NCBI GenBank assembly: GCA_963817635.1
Contig: CAWFPR010000032.1
Span: forward strand, 62,001 to 126,000
DNA from: CAWFPR01 sp963817635
GTDB lineage: Bacteria; Acidobacteriota; Vicinamibacteria; Vicinamibacterales; 2-12-FULL-66-21
Direction of reading: 5' to 3'
Length of the DNA: 64,000 nt
Of this stretch, positions 16,697 through 25,337 are shown piece by piece. Below the pieces are notes generated by a model. It was not told the origin of the DNA. It did not search any database and saw only the letters and a list, made by a program, of their open reading frames with translations. The first letter of the stretch is position 1. The number at the start of each line of letters is the position of its first letter. A program made the translations under genes and the position numbers.

Positions 16697-18830
16697 CTAG
16701 CGGCTGACGGATTCCCGGCTCCTGATTGCCGGACCGTACATGGACTCCGCGTACTCCTTCACCATCCGCCTGGCGCTGAAGCGCGGGGCGACGGTGAGGA
16801 TCGCCTGGCGCACGTGCGAGAGCCAGCGGCGGGGAATGCCCTGCGCGTCGCGTTCGTAGAAGCTCGGCACGATCTGGTGTTCGAGGAGGTCATAGAGCGC
16901 TTCGGCGTCTCCGGCATCCACGGCGTCGTTGTCGCCCTTGCCGGGCCCGTCGATGAGCCATCCGTTTTCGCCCGTGTAGCCCTCGGCCCACCACCCGTCG
17001 CCGATGCTCAGGTGCGGCACGCCGTTCAGCGACGCCTTCATGCCGCTGGTGCCGCTCGCTTCGAGCGGCTTGCGCGGGTTGTTCAGCCAGACGTCGCATC
17101 CCTGCACGAGGAAGTGCGCGACGTGCAGGTCGTAGTCGTCGACGAAGGCGATGCGGCCGCCGAACATGGGGTCGGTCGCGCGGCGATAGACCTGCTGCAG
17201 GTGGTGCTTGCCGGTTTCGTCGGCCGGGTGGGCCTTGCCGGCGAAGACGATCTGTACGGGCCGCCGCGACTGGTTCAGAATTCCCATCAGCCGTTCGGGG
17301 TTGTGGAAGATCAGTTCCGGGCGCTTGTACCCCGTGAAGCGGCGTGCGTAGCCGATCGTCAGCGCGTTCGGGGCGAGCAGCGTACCGGCCGCGACCACCC
17401 GGGCCGCGCTGACGTGTTCTTCCTTCCAGCGTGAACGCGCGCGCTCGCGCACGAAGGCGAACAGGTAGTTGCGCAGCGCCTGCCGTACCGCCCACAGTTC
17501 CTCGTCCGGGATGTCGAGCACCCGGTTCCAGATCGCCGGGTCGTCGTACCGGTCGCGCCAGTCGGCGTCGAAGTGGTCGTCGAAGAGGCGTGCCATTTCG
17601 GTGGACAGCCACGTCGGCGTGTGCACGCCGTTGGTAATCGCGCGCACGGGCCGATTGCCGTCTGCGACGCCTGGCCAGATGGGGCCCCACATTTCGCGCG
17701 TGACCTGGCCGTGCAGCTGGCTGACGGCGTTGACCGCGCCGGCGGTGCGCAGGGCCAGGGCCGTCATGTTGAAGAGCGGCCCGCTGCCGTTGTCGTAGTG
17801 GCCCGAGCGCCAGGAACGCGTCGCGGTACTGGCCGAGCGTGCCCCACGCCCCGGCCAGGTGCGTTTCGACCAGGCTGAACGGAAACGCGTCGTGCCCGGC
17901 CGGCACCGGCGTGTGGGTCGTGAAGACGGTGGTGCGCCGGACCTCCTCGAGGGCGGATTCGAACGTGTCGCCGTGTTCGATGAGGTCGCGGATCCGCTGG
18001 AGCACGACGAACGCGGCGTGTCCTTCGTTGAGATGCCAGACCGTCGGCGACGAGCCCATCGCCTTGAGGGCGCGCACGCCGCCGATGCCGAGAATGATCT
18101 CCTGCTGCACGCGCGTCTCGCGATCGCCGCCGTACAGGCGCGCCGACAGCTCCCGATCCCACGGCGCGTTCTCCTCGAGATCCGTGTCGAGCAGGTACAG
18201 CTTTACACGCCCGAGCCGCACCCGCCAGACCGACACCAGCACGCTGCGGTTGCCGAGGGGCACCGCGATGATGCACGGCTTGCCTTCAGTGGTGAGCGCC
18301 GGCTCGATCGGCGCGTCGGCCCAGTTGAGGTGTTCGTACGATTCCTGCTGCCACCCTTCGGGCGACACGTTCTGGTGAAAATATCCCTGCGGATACATGA
18401 ACCCCACGCCGATGAGCGGGATCCCCAGATCGCTCGCCTCCTTGCAGTGGTCACCGGCCAGTACGCCGAGGCCGCCCGCGTAGATCGGCAGCGACTGGTG
18501 CAGGGCGAATTCGGCGGAGAAGTAGGCGATCGGGCCCTGCACGCCCGGATGCCGGTGTGCCCACCAGGTGTCGTGGGCCGCCCGCGCGGCGTCGAGTGCC
18601 TCCATGGCCGCGTCGTAGATGCCAAGGAACGCGTCGTCGGCCGCCGCGGCGTCGAGCAGTTCGCCGGAGATCTGCCGCAGCATGAGCACCGGGTTGTGCG
18701 CCGTCTGCCGCCAGAGCGTGTAGTCCAGTTTCCGGAAGACCGAACGCGCCTGCGTGTTCCAGGTCCACCACAAATCGGTGGCGAGCTCCGGCAGGCGCTT
18801 GAGACGGTCGGGAATCACAGGTGCAGTCAC
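16697..18830 (-). CDS. glgP: Alpha-glucan (glycogen/maltodextrin) phosphorylase (single-base frameshift)
   Basis: GT35 phosphorylase releasing glucose-1-phosphate from glycogen or maltodextrin. Reconstructed length about 711 residues, the short form. N-terminal region: PIAYFSAEFALHQSLPIYAGGLGVLAGDH; middle: AVPLGNRSVLVSVWRVRLG and VWHLNEGHAAFVVLQRI; C-terminal half: TGYKRPELIFHNPERL, VQIVFAGKAHPAD and the PLP-lysine motif EASGTSGMKASLNG. One extra base near 17801 separates the halves (AFLALG joins HYDNGSGPLFNMTALAL). The start is GTG 18830, with GAGGA 8 bases upstream. It is a single-gene unit, with a threonine-dehydratase-like gene upstream. Confidence 0.93.
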
Positions 18831-18870
18831 GATCGGTGTCCTCTTATTGTGATGGGTGGCCGGGACCGGG

Positions 18871-18947
18871 CGTTCGGCGCTCGACGATCCGGCAGGTTGC
18901 CGTGCTGGACCCGATCGCCGAACGCCGATCCACCGAGCGCCGACACG
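18871..18947. repeat. Short-word inverted repeat (CGTTCGGCGCTCG / GAACGCCGA...GAGCGCCGA)
   Basis: In the 123-base gap between glgP and the dehydratase-like gene. The left side reads CGTTCGGCGCTCG; the right side carries CGAACGCCGA and CGAGCGCCGA, i.e. inverted copies of the same words. The words also occur inside rimO and the P1 peptidase gene. Confidence 0.7.
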
Positions 18948-18953
18948 TATCTT

Positions 18954-19931
18954 TCATTCGCATGCGCCGACGAGTTTGGCAAAGCGCGTCAAATCGATAT
19001 TCCCTCCCGACACCACCGCGACGACCTTGCGATGGCCGCGAGCGGCGAAGGCTGGCGACAGGGCTGCGGCGACCGCACACGCCGCCGCGCCCTCCGCGAT
19101 GACGTGCACGCGGTCGGCCACGAGGCGCATCGCCCGCGCGGCCTCGTCGAGCGACACGACGAGCGAGGCCGACACCCACGCTTCGAGCAGCGGCCACATG
19201 GTCGCCAGGACGGACTTGCCGCCCGCGCCGTCCACGAAGGAGGCCTGCCACCCGTCGAAGCGGCTCGCACGTCCCTCGCGGAACGAGACGGCCAGCGGCG
19301 CCGCCGTCTCCGGTTCGGCCGCATACACCCGGGCCTCCGGTCGCAGCGCGTGCAGAACGCACGCCACGCCTGCAAGCAATCCGCCACCGCCCAGCGGCGC
19401 GATGACGGCATCGACGTCGGGCAGATCCTCGACGATTTCCAGCCCTATCGTCCCGTTGCCGCTGATGAATCGGTCATCGTCGAACGGATGCACCAGAAGG
19501 CCGGGCATCCGGGCCGATTTGTGTTCCTCGACCGCCCGCCAGCACTCCTCGTAGGACGCCTGCACGATCGTGGCGCCGAGCTGCTCGATGGCCTTCAGTT
19601 TCGTCGCCGGCGCCGTGTCCATGACCAGTACGCTGCACGCCGTACCGGCCATCCGTGCCGCCAGGGCGACACCTTGCGCCGCGTTGCCCGCGCTGACCGT
19701 CCAGACGCCCTCGGCGAGCTGGTCCGGCGTGAGGTGCCGTACCGCGTTGGAGGCGCCTCGGATCTTGAACGAACCGATGGGCTGCAGCGTCTCGAGCTTC
19801 AGGAAGATCTCCGGCGCCTGGCGCGCGCGATCCGGGACGTGCAGCCGCACGAGCGGCGTGCGGATGGCGGCGGCGTAGACGGCGGCGGTGGAGTTCCGGA
19901 CGGTGTCGAGGGAGATGTGTCTGGTGGTCAA
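18954..19931 (-). CDS. PLP-dependent threonine/serine dehydratase-like enzyme
   Basis: A 325-residue fold-type II PLP enzyme. The PLP lysine is in PIGSFKIRGASN (about K54), the phosphate-binding loop is PLGGGGLLAG (about 178-187) and the asparagine loop is SAGNAAQGVA (about 80-89). The regulatory ACT domain of biosynthetic threonine deaminase is missing, so it is more like the catabolic or serine-racemase group; exact substrate uncertain. The apparent start is TTG (19931) with no SD. No in-frame ATG lies just upstream, so the N-terminus is the least certain part. Confidence 0.85.
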   Translation of the reverse strand: MTTRHISLDTVRNSTAAVYAAAIRTPLVRLHVPDRARQAPEIFLKLETLQPIGSFKIRGASNAVRHLTPDQLAEGVWTVSAGNAAQGVALAARMAGTACSVLVMDTAPATKLKAIEQLGATIVQASYEECWRAVEEHKSARMPGLLVHPFDDDRFISGNGTIGLEIVEDLPDVDAVIAPLGGGGLLAGVACVLHALRPEARVYAAEPETAAPLAVSFREGRASRFDGWQASFVDGAGGKSVLATMWPLLEAWVSASLVVSLDEAARAMRLVADRVHVIAEGAAACAVAAALSPAFAARGHRKVVAVVSGGNIDLTRFAKLVGACE

Positions 19932-20076
19932 CAGGTGTGCACCGGGAAAGGGTCATGGTAGCCATCCGGTACAGCGGCCGTCAATAAATCCGGTAGACTA
20001 CACGCAACCGCACGGTCGGCTGAGGTCGAACCGACCCTGTCTGGCAGGGCCGGGACCCCGCCCCGCAGGAGCAATC

Positions 20077-21193
20077 ATGCCGCGTAGACTCAATCGTCGC
20101 GAGTTCGTGATGACCGGCACGGCAGCGGGCCTGGCGGCGGCTGCGGCCCCCGCGTTCGGACAGGCGCCCACCATGCGTAGCCGCACGCCCCAGCCCATCG
20201 TCGTGTCGTCGGCCAACGGCAACAAGTTCAAGAACGGCGGCACGAGAACGGGAATCGAAACCGCGTTCGGGATGATGACGAAGGGCAGCGACGTGCTCGA
20301 CGCGGTGATTGCCGGCGTCAACATCGTCGAGCTCGATCCCGAGGAGACCAGCGTCGGCTACGGTGGCCTGCCGAACGCGGACGGCGTGGTCCAGCTCGAC
20401 TCGTGCTGCATGCACGGCCCGAAGAAGCGCGCCGGCGGCGTCGGCGCAATCGAAGGCGTGCGCACGCCGTCGCTCGTTGCGAAGGCGGTGATGGAGAACA
20501 CGGATCATCACCTCCTCGTCGGCGCGGGCGCCCGGGAGTTCGCGCGGGCCATGGGGTTCACCATCGAAGCCGACCTGAACACCCCCCGCTCGCGGGAGAT
20601 CTGGCTGCGATGGAAGCGCGAGAGCGACCCGCTGCACTACCTCGACCCGATCAAGCGGCAGGCGGCCCTCCGCGAGCTCGAGCTGAAGATGATTGCCGAG
20701 GGGCTGATCGATCCGAACCACTTCTACGGCACGATCAACTGCAACGCCGTCAATTCGAAAGGGGAGGTCTGCGGCGTCACGACGACGAGCGGGATGGCGT
20801 GGAAGATCCCGGGCCGGGTCGGCGACTCGCCGATTCTGGGCGCGGGGCTCTACGTCGACAACGAGGTCGGCGCGGTGGGTTCCACCGGCCGCGGCGAGGC
20901 GAACCTCTACGGCCTGTGCTCCTTCCTGATCGTCGAAGAGATGCGGCGCGGCGCGTCGCCGAAGGACGCGGGCATGACGGCGCTCAGAGCGCATCAAGGC
21001 GAACACGATCGAGAAGCGCCTGCTCAACGACCGCGGCGAGCCGAACTTCAACATCAACTTCTACGTGATGACCAGGAGCGGCGAGCACGCCGGCGTGACG
21101 ATGTACGGCGGGCCGAACGTCACGTACGCGATCTGCAACGAGCACGGCGCCACGACCCTTCCCATGGACGCCCTGCTCCCGGGCCAGCCGTAG
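20077..21193 (+). CDS. Tat-exported N4-(beta-N-acetylglucosaminyl)-L-asparaginase-like Ntn hydrolase (single-base frameshift)
   Basis: Glycosylasparaginase family, which cleaves the GlcNAc-Asn bond of N-glycoproteins or related amides. A twin-arginine signal (RRLNRREFVMTGTAAG...AFG) predicts folded export. The alpha part has DVLDAVIAGVNIVELDPEETSVGYGG; the autocleavage/nucleophile Thr is probably in FYGTINCNAV, followed by GKIPGRVGDSP-like KIPGRVGDSPILGAGLYVD and GSTGRGE. An extra base near 20986 breaks the frame; beyond it the reading ERIKANTIEKRLLNDRGEPN, NFYVMTRSGEHAGVTMYGG and GATTLPMDALLPGQP ends at TAG 21193. The start ATG has AGGAG 5 bases before it. About 370 residues. Confidence 0.88.
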
Positions 21194-21227
21194 GGCGGAC
21201 GGGAGGGTCGCAACCGGAACGGCGAAC

Positions 21228-23350
21228 ATGAACCTGCACCGTCGTGTGCTCTCCGGCGCCATTCGGCGGCGCGCAAGCGCTTTGCACGCTCCTGGTCGTC
21301 GTGGTCACGTCAGTGGCGGCCGCGATCGCCCAATCAGGGCAGCTTCCCACGCTCAAATCCGGCGTCGAGCTGATTGCCGTCGACGTCGAAGTGGTTGCCG
21401 GCAACGGTGAGCCCATCGCCGGTCTCCAGCCGTCCGATTTCGACGTGCGTATCGACGGCAAGGTCCGGCGGGTCGTCAGCGCCGACTTCGTGCGCTACAA
21501 CGTCGCGACGTCGGTGGCGCACGACGGTCGATGCGCCCGCGGAGCCAGCCCCGCCTCCGCGCCGGCTGTATCTCATCGCCGTTGACGAGCACAGTTTCAG
21601 CCAGGCGGCGGTCCGGGCGCCCATGAAGGCCGCCGCGGCGTTCGTGGATCGGCTGCGGCCCGAGGACCTCGTCGGCCTCTACTCCTACCCGACGGGCGCG
21701 GCGCACGTCGACTTCACGACGGAACATGCGCAGGTGAAGGAGGCGCTCGCGCACATCCAGGGGCTGTTCGATCCGCCGCATACCGAATATCACCTGTCTT
21801 TCTCCGAGGTGATGGACATCACCGCGAATGACGCGCAGGTGTTTGGGAAGGTCGTGGCGCGCGAATGCACGCAGGGCGACATCATGTGTCCGCCGGCGGT
21901 TCGTGCCGAGGCGCTGGCGCTCGGCAACGAACTGGAGAATCGCATCTCGCAGAGCCTCGGGGGGCTGCGCGGCCTGCTCGAGGGGCTTGCCGACGTTCCG
22001 CAGCGCAAGACGGTCGTGCTCGTCAGCGGCGGACTGATTGCCGGCGACCGGATTGGCGGACGCCCGGACGTGACGAACGAGTCGATTGCGGTCGGGCGCG
22101 CGGCCCTTCGCGCGAATGTGAATCTGTACGTGCTCCACATGGACACGAGCTTCCTGGATGTGTACTCCGTCACCGGCCCGGCCAACATGTCCACGATCTT
22201 CCGGGACAACAGTGCCACGGCGCGGGGGCTCGATCTCGTGGCGGGCGGCGCTGGAGGTGCGGTGCTGACTGTCGCCGCCGGCACGGGCGACTCCGCGTTC
22301 GACCGGGTGCTCAGGGAAACGTCGGCGCACTATGTGCTCGGCGTGTCGGTGGACGAGGCCGATCGCAACGGGCGCGATCCACGCGATCGCCGTCCGCCTG
22401 AAGCGCAAGGGCGCGACCCTCCGGAGCCGGACGATGGTGCTGATCCCGAGACCGGGGGCAGCCGCGAACGCGCCGCCCGAACCCGAGGACCTGATGCCGC
22501 AGGAGCCCGCGCCGGTGCTCGAGAAGCCGGACGCCGGGACGCCGTCGCTCGAGGCCATCCTCAGGTCGGCCGCGAGGTACCTCGATGCCTACGAGCAGGA
22601 AGCGTCGGCGCTGGTGTCGGAGGAGACCTACCTCCAGAAGACGCCGGAACCCGATCCGAAGACGAACGCCGTCTCCCGGCAGCTGCGATCCGACATGCTG
22701 ATCATCCCGGATGCGACCGTCGGCTGGCTGGGGTTCAGGGACGTGTTCGAGGTGGACGGCGAGCAGGTGCACAACCGCACGGACCGGCTGACCGCGCTCT
22801 TCATGCGGCCGCTGCCAGACCGCATGGGGCAGGCGAGGCGGATCGTCCTTGAGAGCGCCCGCTTCAACCTGCGGAGCGACATCTTCCGCACGGTCAACAT
22901 GCCGATGATGGCGCTGCGGTTCCTCCGCTTCGTCGATCAGCACCGATCGAAGTTCACGCTCGACGGGCTCCAGGTCGTCGACGGCGCCCGGGTGGCGCTG
23001 GTGCGATTCGAGGAGCAGACCAAACCGCGCATGATCGAGTCGAACGACGCCGCTCCAGCGCGTGGAGCGTTCTGGATCGAGCCCCGGACCGGCCGCGTGG
23101 TCCAGAGCGAACTGTTGTTCGACACGGGAAAAAGGCCACCCGCCTGCGCGTTCGCGTGCGGGTCGGCTACGGCGCGCAGCCCGTCGGATCGGCGTCAGGA
23201 GCCGCAGCAGCGGAGGAGAGTTGGGTCCCTGCGTCGATGGACGAGGAATACCGTCTTGGCAAGGGCGCCCTCGCGGTCGAAGGCCACGCCACGTACGCGA
23301 ACTACCGCAAGTTCAAGGTCGAAACCACCACGACGATAAAGAAATGGTAA
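21228..23350 (+). CDS. Secreted VWFA-related domain protein with C-terminal extension (four frameshifts)
   Basis: Reconstructed about 705 residues. Signal peptide (TLLVVVVTSVAAAIAQ), entry motif SGVELIAVDVEVVAGNGEPI with LQPSDFDVRIDGK, VWA fold (LYLIAVDEHSFS, LRPEDLVGLYSYPTG, VPQRKTVVLVSGGL, NVNLYVLHMDTSF, SAHYVLGVSV) and AIAVRLKRKGATLRSR. Then comes a roughly 270-residue extension (YEQEASALVSEETYL, VGWLGFRDVFEVDG, MIESNDAAPARGAFWIEPRTGRVV, MDEEYRLG) of the kind fused to such domains in this phylum. Insertions near 21270, 21519 and 22376 and a deletion in an A-run near 23131 interrupt the frame. The metal site is degenerate. Its stop codon lies in the arm of a 25-bp inverted repeat shared with the convergent VWFA gene. 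Confidence 0.78.
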
Positions 23351-23421
23351 ATGGAAAATGGAGAATGGTAAATGGAATGGTTAGATGGGCTCTTTTCCAT
23401 TTTCCATTTACCATTTCTTTA
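23337..23421. repeat. 25-bp perfect inverted repeat of AAATGG words spanning two convergent stop codons
   Basis: Arms at 23337-23361 and 23397-23421 are perfect reverse complements made of tandem AAATGG/TAAATGG/AAAATGG words. The 35-base loop holds more of the same words. The left arm contains the TAA of the rightward VWFA gene and the right arm contains the TAA of the leftward one. AT-rich in contrast to its surroundings. It could serve as a bidirectional terminator. Confidence 0.9.
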
Positions 23422-25140
23422 CTTCCCCGCCTTGCGCATCGTCCGCATCGCTGTCCCGGCAACCTTGCCATCGACGCTGACGATCATCCGCATCACGTAA
23501 TCACCGGGCGGCAGCGCGCCGATTGAGAAGCCGCCGACGCTGACGCGCATGTCGTCGGACGCGGTCGGCTGAATCGTCGCGGGCGTTGTCGCGATGGCGG
23601 GCGCGTCCTCGGACGGCGCCAGTTCGATCGACCCGGTGACCGCCGCGCCCTTCGGCACGCCGTAAAGCTCCAGGTATCCGACGGCGCCCTGGTCGGAGGG
23701 GCTGAAGATCACGCGCGGCTTGAAGCCGTTGTCGGCCACGCCGAGCGTCAGCGCGCTCAAGGTGATCGGTCCGGCGTCCGTCAACCGCGCCTCGAGCGGA
23801 TAGTCAACGGCGCCGCCGCGTCCCGACGCGTCAGTCGCCGCGACCCGCAGCCGGTAGTTGCCGGGTGCGACCAGCAGCGCGGCGACGACCGGCGTGTGTT
23901 CGAGCTCGGCCGGCTGTGCGGTCCACTGCGCTGCGATCTTGTTGCCGTCGATGAGCGCGATCATCGCCGAGGCGATCTTGACGCCCGGATCCTCCGGCTC
24001 GAAGAGCGTGATGACCTTCAGCTTGCTGCCCGGGTCGCGCATCGCCCAGCCGGTGGCGCGCAGCGGGAGGTCGCGAAACGCGTCCGCGGAGCGCAGCATG
24101 TCCTTCGGTGAGGGGGTCTTCCCACCGGCGCTCCCGATGGCCACGCTCGTTCCGGCCTCGATCTTCACCCCGTCGCGGGTTGCGCGCAGATCGACCTTGT
24201 GCGAGTTGCCCTTGCGATCGGCGGGATCGGCGTCGAAGCCGGCCACGTAGTACGCGGAGGTTTCATCGGCGACGCGATCGAGCACGTTGGCGCCGTTGCC
24301 GGCCAGCCGGATGACGGTGGCGGACGCGACGCCCGCGAGGCTTTCAAGTCCGGCCTGGGCATCCGAACTGGCGGTGGCGCGCCCATCCACGACGTTGACG
24401 ACATAGACCGCCGCCGGCAATCCGGCGGCCGCCTGGCCGACCTCGGAGAAGTGCTGCGGCCGAAGCAGGCAGAGGCCGGAACTCGTCCCGAGCGACGTGC
24501 GGGTCTGCGTCGGCGGGAGCGGCGCAATTCCGCTCGACACGATCAGGAAGGTCGTCTTCGCGTCGGTCGCATTGGCCAGCAGCCCCTTCACCGACTCGAG
24601 AATCTGGCTCGTGCGGCACTGGAAGTCCGCGCTGGATTCGTTGACCTGCGCCTCGCCCTTCAGGCCGTCGATGGCCGCGCCGACCTTCGTGCGATCGGTC
24701 GTCGCCCCGAGGCTCACGCCGGCGCTGCGCAGGCTGAGCACGCCGATCCGGTCGGTCGGGGCGAGCTTCGTCACCAGGTGCCGGAGCGCCTCCTGCACCG
24801 GCGGCTCTTTCCCTGGCGAGATGGACTCGTCGTCCACGACGATGATCACGTCGCGGCCGGTGTCCATGGCGGTGTTGCTGCCGAAGGCGGGCTTCGTCGG
24901 CATCGGGCGAGTGGCCGCGGCGCCGGCGCCGATCTTCACCAGGTCGAGCGTGCGGATGTCGCGCGCCTTGCCGTCGATCTTCAGCGCGAGATCCGCCGGC
25001 TTCAGATCGAGCACCGGCTGGCCGCTGTCGGTCACGGCCCGGAACGAGAGCCTCGCCGTCCCCTGCGCGGAGGCGGGTGCGGAAAGAAACACCACGAACG
25101 CGCACGACAGCGCGACCGACACGCCAGGCTGGATTTTCAT
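23419..25140 (-). CDS. Secreted VWFA-related domain protein
   Basis: Intact, about 573 residues. Signal peptide MKIQPGVSVALSCAFVVFLSAPASA, short entry domain (LDLKPADLALKIDGKARDI), VWA fold and a C-terminal beta-rich part (LPPGDYVMRMIVSVDGK). Unlike the other two VWFA proteins here, the metal-ion site DxSxS is complete (VDDESIS), followed by DRIGVLSLRSAGVSL and KTTFLIVSSGI. The start at ATG 25140 has no SD, but TATTCT lies 6 bases upstream. It faces the other VWFA gene and shares a palindrome with it at the 3' end. Function unknown; the family is expanded in Acidobacteriota. Confidence 0.85.
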   Translation of the reverse strand: MKIQPGVSVALSCAFVVFLSAPASAQGTARLSFRAVTDSGQPVLDLKPADLALKIDGKARDIRTLDLVKIGAGAAATRPMPTKPAFGSNTAMDTGRDVIIVVDDESISPGKEPPVQEALRHLVTKLAPTDRIGVLSLRSAGVSLGATTDRTKVGAAIDGLKGEAQVNESSADFQCRTSQILESVKGLLANATDAKTTFLIVSSGIAPLPPTQTRTSLGTSSGLCLLRPQHFSEVGQAAAGLPAAVYVVNVVDGRATASSDAQAGLESLAGVASATVIRLAGNGANVLDRVADETSAYYVAGFDADPADRKGNSHKVDLRATRDGVKIEAGTSVAIGSAGGKTPSPKDMLRSADAFRDLPLRATGWAMRDPGSKLKVITLFEPEDPGVKIASAMIALIDGNKIAAQWTAQPAELEHTPVVAALLVAPGNYRLRVAATDASGRGGAVDYPLEARLTDAGPITLSALTLGVADNGFKPRVIFSPSDQGAVGYLELYGVPKGAAVTGSIELAPSEDAPAIATTPATIQPTASDDMRVSVGGFSIGALPPGDYVMRMIVSVDGKVAGTAMRTMRKAGK

Positions 25141-25146
25141 GCGGAG

Positions 25147-25175
25147 AGAATACAACGTCGGCGTGTGCGAGTCAC
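25147..25175 (-). promoter_or_regulatory. Promoter for a leaderless VWFA gene
   Basis: Minus strand: -35 GTGACT (25170-25175), 17-base spacer, -10 TATTCT (25147-25152), then CTCCGC and ATG. Four of six -35 bases match TTGACA. The predicted transcription start coincides with the start codon. Confidence 0.6.
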
Positions 25176-25190
25176 GTCGAGGTGGTGCCG

Positions 25191-25210
25191 AAAAACCGGC
25201 GGTCCGCCGA
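25191..25210 (-). terminator. Possible terminator downstream of the ADOP
   Basis: Minus strand CGGCGG-A-CCGCCGG followed by TTTTT, about 130 bases after the end of the leftward ADOP. The stem is short and the repeat-like word AGTCGGCGGAC is included, so the role is uncertain. Confidence 0.4.
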
Positions 25211-25337
25211 CTTGGGCCGCGGCTACGCCAGGGCGTTACGCGACGGCCAGCGCACGTCCATTTCCCGCGCCGTCAAGCAGCGCGCCGGTGGTGAACGCGG
25301 CCTCGTTCGGAGAGCAGCCACGGCATGGCGCGCGCGC

